A DNA stretch of 8,545 bases, taken from assembly GCA_029856445.1 (NCBI GenBank), contig JAHQWY010000156.1, positions 1 to 8,545 of the forward strand, written 5' to 3'. The translations under genes and the position numbers were made by a program. The DNA is from Promethearchaeia archaeon (GTDB lineage Archaea; Asgardarchaeota; Lokiarchaeia; Sigyniarchaeales; SOKP01). Below, one piece after another: positions 6,674 to 8,545 of the stretch. The notes under the pieces were generated by a model. The model worked only from the letters and a program-made list of their open reading frames with translations. It was not told where the DNA came from and made no database searches. Position 1 is the first letter of the stretch; every line of letters starts with the position of its first letter.

Positions 6674-7240
6674 TTATTTTTTCATGTTTTCAAATAAATT
6701 AACTGAAAAATCAATCAAATCTCTATTCGTTTTTCCTTCTTTTTTCATTTTCTCAATCCATAGCTCAACATCTTCTGATTTACCTTTAGCGATTGCTTGT
6801 AAGTTTTTTACATTTATATTTTGATATCTTTTACTAAGGTAGCCAAAGAATGTAGGTGCTGGAGGAGTAAAGGTAGATTTTTGAGGAACAGGAGTGGCAA
6901 CACAAATACCTTCATTTAGATCAAAACTCTCACATTGAGCACAAGTTGCAACCTTTTTCTCTTTAGCACATTGATTTATACTACATTCCACTCTCCTATC
7001 ACATCCTGGGCAAGGCGGAAAGTTTTTTAATTCTGTCAGCATATATTTAAATGTTTTAATGTTCTCCTGTGTAAAACTTGATTTTGGGTTCATCATAGAT
7101 ATGATTCCGCCAAACATAGGATCTTTAAGCACAGATAAGATATATTTAGCATTGTCTTGTAACATTGTAGTATTTGAACCACAAATATCACAACTTAACC
7201 CACATGTGGTTATTTTATAATTATCAGCCATTTCACTCAT
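6674..7240 (-). CDS. DUF3795 cysteine-rich protein
   Basis: The 188-residue protein begins with the DUF3795 hallmark CGLSCDIC (Cys13, Cys17, Cys20) and continues with CPGC (77-80), ECSINQC (Cys86, Cys91) and CAQC (100-103), then Cys113. These ten cysteines could bind zinc or an iron-sulfur cluster; the family has no established function and is frequent in anaerobic archaea and bacteria. Residues 132-188 form a polar helical tail after a Pro/Thr-rich linker. No membrane segment or signal peptide is seen. The ATG at 7240 is used; Met4 is an alternative. The gene is transcribed towards mtxX, with 78 bases between the two stops, and has a TATA-like box about 25-35 bases upstream, which fits a single-gene leaderless transcript. 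Confidence 0.88.
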   Translation of the reverse strand: MSEMADNYKITTCGLSCDICGSNTTMLQDNAKYILSVLKDPMFGGIISMMNPKSSFTQENIKTFKYMLTELKNFPPCPGCDRRVECSINQCAKEKKVATCAQCESFDLNEGICVATPVPQKSTFTPPAPTFFGYLSKRYQNINVKNLQAIAKGKSEDVELWIEKMKKEGKTNRDLIDFSVNLFENMKK

Positions 7241-7260
7241 TCTAAATTGATTTTGTTTAG

Positions 7261-7278
7261 TTATACTATTTAATATAG
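7261..7278 (-). promoter_or_regulatory. TATA-like region for the DUF3795 gene
   Basis: On the minus strand CTATATTAAA (7278-7269) and AGTATAA (7268-7262) are centred about 33 and 25 bases before the ATG at 7240. Either could serve as a TATA box for a leaderless or short-leader mRNA. No Shine-Dalgarno sequence precedes the ATG. Confidence 0.38.
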
Positions 7279-7321
7279 TTTTATTTCTTTAATATTTTTT
7301 AAAAATTAAAGGACCAGAGGG

Positions 7322-7333
7322 TCAAGATCTTGA
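7322..7333. repeat. Perfect 12-base palindrome TCAAGATCTTGA
   Basis: TCAAGATCTTGA is identical to its reverse complement. Immediately before it, GACC (7312-7315) and GGTC (7320-7323) form another short inverted repeat that overlaps it by two bases. It lies about 45 bases upstream of the DUF3795 TATA-like region and about 80 bases past the end of the 99-residue gene. It could be an operator-like site or an RNA hairpin; nothing in the sequence decides between them. Confidence 0.35.
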
Positions 7334-7361
7334 AATTTATATTAATAACTTGTTTATGTAC

Positions 7362-7388
7362 TTTTTTTTAATGTATAAAAAAAAAAAA
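7362..7388 (-). terminator. Poly-T tract terminator after the 99-residue membrane protein gene
   Basis: A run of 12 A on the plus strand (7377-7388) reads as T12 on the minus strand, beginning 23 bases past the stop codon of the 99-residue gene. This fits the U-tract termination of archaeal RNA polymerase. A run of eight T at 7362-7369 is complementary to it, so the segment can also fold as a pure A-U hairpin. Homopolymer lengths may be affected by sequencing or assembly error. Confidence 0.45.
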
Positions 7389-7411
7389 TATTTAGATTTA
7401 ATTAATAAGAT

Positions 7412-7711
7412 TTAACTTATTGTTCCAATAAAACCTGCAAGAAGGACTATTATCCCTCCAACTATTATCGAGAAAACCATCAATAGAATTCCTAACCCAA
7501 TTAAAATAGCAGGAGTGTAGTGAATAGGTCGTATACCTAATAAAATCGCCAGAACTGCGAAAATTATACCTAAAGTGCCACTTAGTATATTGTTTCCGTA
7601 ATCTAATACTTCAACACCCATAAATTGTAATATAGATTCTATGAAAGCTATAATCCCTCCAACCATTGCGATAGCTCGCATTGTTTTATCTGTTTCTTGT
7701 ATTTCACTCAA
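7412..7711 (-). CDS. Small multi-pass membrane protein, function unknown
   Basis: The 99-residue product is strongly hydrophobic, with predicted membrane segments at about 12-30 and 42-60, and a long hydrophobic stretch at 66-97 that may be one or two spans. The N-terminal ten residues are polar and acidic; no cysteines, catalytic motif or recognised domain is seen. I do not recognise the family. The start is TTG at 7711-7709. It is supported by an in-frame TGA just upstream (7717-7715) and by GGTGA placed seven bases before it. The first in-frame ATG is residue 11, which would leave only a membrane segment at the very N-terminus. A four-codon ATG-to-TGA reading frame (7718-7704) overlaps the TTG start in another frame. 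The gene is divergent from the partial gene at the right edge. Confidence 0.65.
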   Translation of the reverse strand: MSEIQETDKTMRAIAMVGGIIAFIESILQFMGVEVLDYGNNILSGTLGIIFAVLAILLGIRPIHYTPAILIGLGILLMVFSIIVGGIIVLLAGFIGTIS

Positions 7712-7718
7712 GCCTCAT

Positions 7719-7723
7719 TCACC
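7719..7723 (-). promoter_or_regulatory. Shine-Dalgarno-like GGTGA deciding the TTG start
   Basis: GGTGA on the minus strand matches part of the usual GGAGGTGA complement of the 16S rRNA 3' end and lies seven bases before the TTG codon. It is the only convincing ribosome binding site seen in the window. The directly following ATG (7718) gives just four codons. Confidence 0.4.
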
Positions 7724-7771
7724 GTATTATTTTTATTGATTTTTAATTAAGAAGAAGATTAACAAAACTTA

Positions 7772-7783
7772 AAAATATATAAG
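7772..7783 (-). promoter_or_regulatory. Possible TATA box for the 99-residue gene
   Basis: On the minus strand CTTATATATTTT is a good TATA match. It would start transcription around 7750, giving a leader of about 40 bases that includes the GGTGA site. A nearer A/T stretch at 7738-7751 would exclude that site from the mRNA. The element lies in the 161-base divergent spacer 7712-7872. Confidence 0.28.
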
Positions 7784-7846
7784 AATCAAGAGTTGTTTAT
7801 TTTAATCAAATTAAATAATGATCATCAACACCTCTAATTTAACTAG

Positions 7847-7853
7847 TTTATAA
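7847..7853 (+). promoter_or_regulatory. TATA box for the partial gene at the right edge
   Basis: TTTATAA is centred about 23 bases before the ATG at 7873, close to the spacing expected for a leaderless archaeal transcript. There is no Shine-Dalgarno sequence. An ATG at 7860 is out of frame and meets a stop after 14 codons. Confidence 0.4.
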
Positions 7854-7872
7854 TTTCCCATGAAATATAATC

Positions 7873-8545
7873 ATGCAACCATCACAATTCCAGTCACTTA
7901 TTAAGGAATTAAACTCAGTAGATATCCCTAATTTTGTTAAGAAATTTGATCAATTTACAAAAAACGATCAGATTAACATTACAAATTCAAAAAATTATAA
8001 TAAATTCAGACCAGAACTCGAAAGAGCCTATTATAAAGCATTATCAATATGTCTTAAATCAATGAAAGAAAATTTTGAGAAGGGAAAAGAGGATTTTGCT
8101 CAGATTTTTAATTATTCTGATAGATTAGGAATTTTTATTGATGCCTCTAATATTGATGTTGAGGAAATCATCAGTGAATTACATATCTACGGTCTTAAAA
8201 ACGGACTTAGAGGAAGAATTATTGAACTTGTTAGGTTTTTTAATAAATACAACTTATTTGAAAGAAATCTTACAGCTGAAGAATTAAAAATAATACAAGA
8301 TATAAAAGAAGATGATAAACTACTTGCTGTTAACTTAAAAGATTTATTTGGAACCGCCTCAGATTCTTTAATTTTTTATGTTTGTAAAGTAATGCCGTAT
8401 GATTATGTGAAATGGATATCGGATAGGTTGAAAAATCCTAATGCAAATAGATTTCCAATGAACCCTAACTCTTTAAGAAATTGGACTGATGGATTTCCAA
8501 TTTATGGTTTACTTGTTCGTAATTTAGGGAATGTAGAGGATTTTA
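7873..8545 (+). CDS. Unrecognised protein, 5' part (3' end outside window)
   Basis: The frame is open from ATG 7873 to the last base, giving 224 complete codons with no stop. I do not recognise the family. The visible part starts MQPSQFQSLIKEL and is rich in Lys, Asn, Asp, Phe and Ile. It is mostly helical in appearance, with no signal peptide or obvious membrane span. Cysteines are few (Cys60, Cys171), so there is no zinc ribbon. A Trp/Pro/Asn-rich stretch (about 178-213, with NRFPMNPNSLRNW) may mark a conserved loop. The length, the TATA box at 7847-7853 and the composition shared with neighbouring genes support a real gene. It is transcribed away from the 99-residue membrane protein gene. 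Function cannot be assigned. Confidence 0.75.
   Translation, partial: MQPSQFQSLIKELNSVDIPNFVKKFDQFTKNDQINITNSKNYNKFRPELERAYYKALSICLKSMKENFEKGKEDFAQIFNYSDRLGIFIDASNIDVEEIISELHIYGLKNGLRGRIIELVRFFNKYNLFERNLTAEELKIIQDIKEDDKLLAVNLKDLFGTASDSLIFYVCKVMPYDYVKWISDRLKNPNANRFPMNPNSLRNWTDGFPIYGLLVRNLGNVEDF

Noticed and set aside
1..8545. CRISPR array, mobile element or defence island
   Set aside because: No spaced direct repeats, transposase, integrase or terminal inverted repeats are visible. The CPBP domain alone does not make a defence system.

Overview
The window is A+T-rich archaeal chromosome. Three things support this. The glutamyl-tRNA synthetase is the archaeal type, with the archaeal N-terminal domain and the GWDDPRT signature. 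A tRNA-Arg gene is interrupted by a small intron that can fold into a bulge-helix-bulge-like structure. Most genes have a TATA-like box about 25-35 bases before the start codon and no Shine-Dalgarno sequence. The base composition and the many proteins beginning with zinc ribbons resemble Asgard (Lokiarchaeia-like) genomes, but that placement is inference. No mobile element, CRISPR array or rRNA is visible.

Layout. 1-483 (+): 3' part of a HAD-family hydrolase whose start lies outside the window. 510-610 (-): intron-containing tRNA-Arg(GCG). 729-2492 (+): GluRS (gltX), divergent from the tRNA. 2639-4540 (+): a 633-residue unrecognised protein (zinc ribbon, long helical middle, beta-rich C-terminal domain) starting with TTG. 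4620-5717 (+): zinc ribbon fused to a CPBP/CAAX-type membrane protease. 5741-6595 (+): MtxX/methanogenesis marker 4-like protein. 6674-7240 (-): cysteine-rich DUF3795 protein. 7412-7711 (-): 99-residue membrane protein, also starting with TTG. 7873-8545 (+): 5' part of an unrecognised gene that runs off the right edge. The longest stretches without genes (7241-7411, 7712-7872, 2493-2638) are each under 200 bases and hold promoter- or terminator-like elements.

Together the genes do not form an obvious single pathway. Translation is represented by tRNA-Arg and GluRS. The middle block (633-residue protein, CPBP protease, MtxX) runs in one direction with gaps of 79 and 23 bases and could be partly co-transcribed, but each gene also has a possible TATA box of its own. 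The points most worth a second look are the non-canonical tRNA intron, MtxX with no other methanogenesis gene nearby, and the unclassified 633-residue protein next to a second zinc-ribbon protein.
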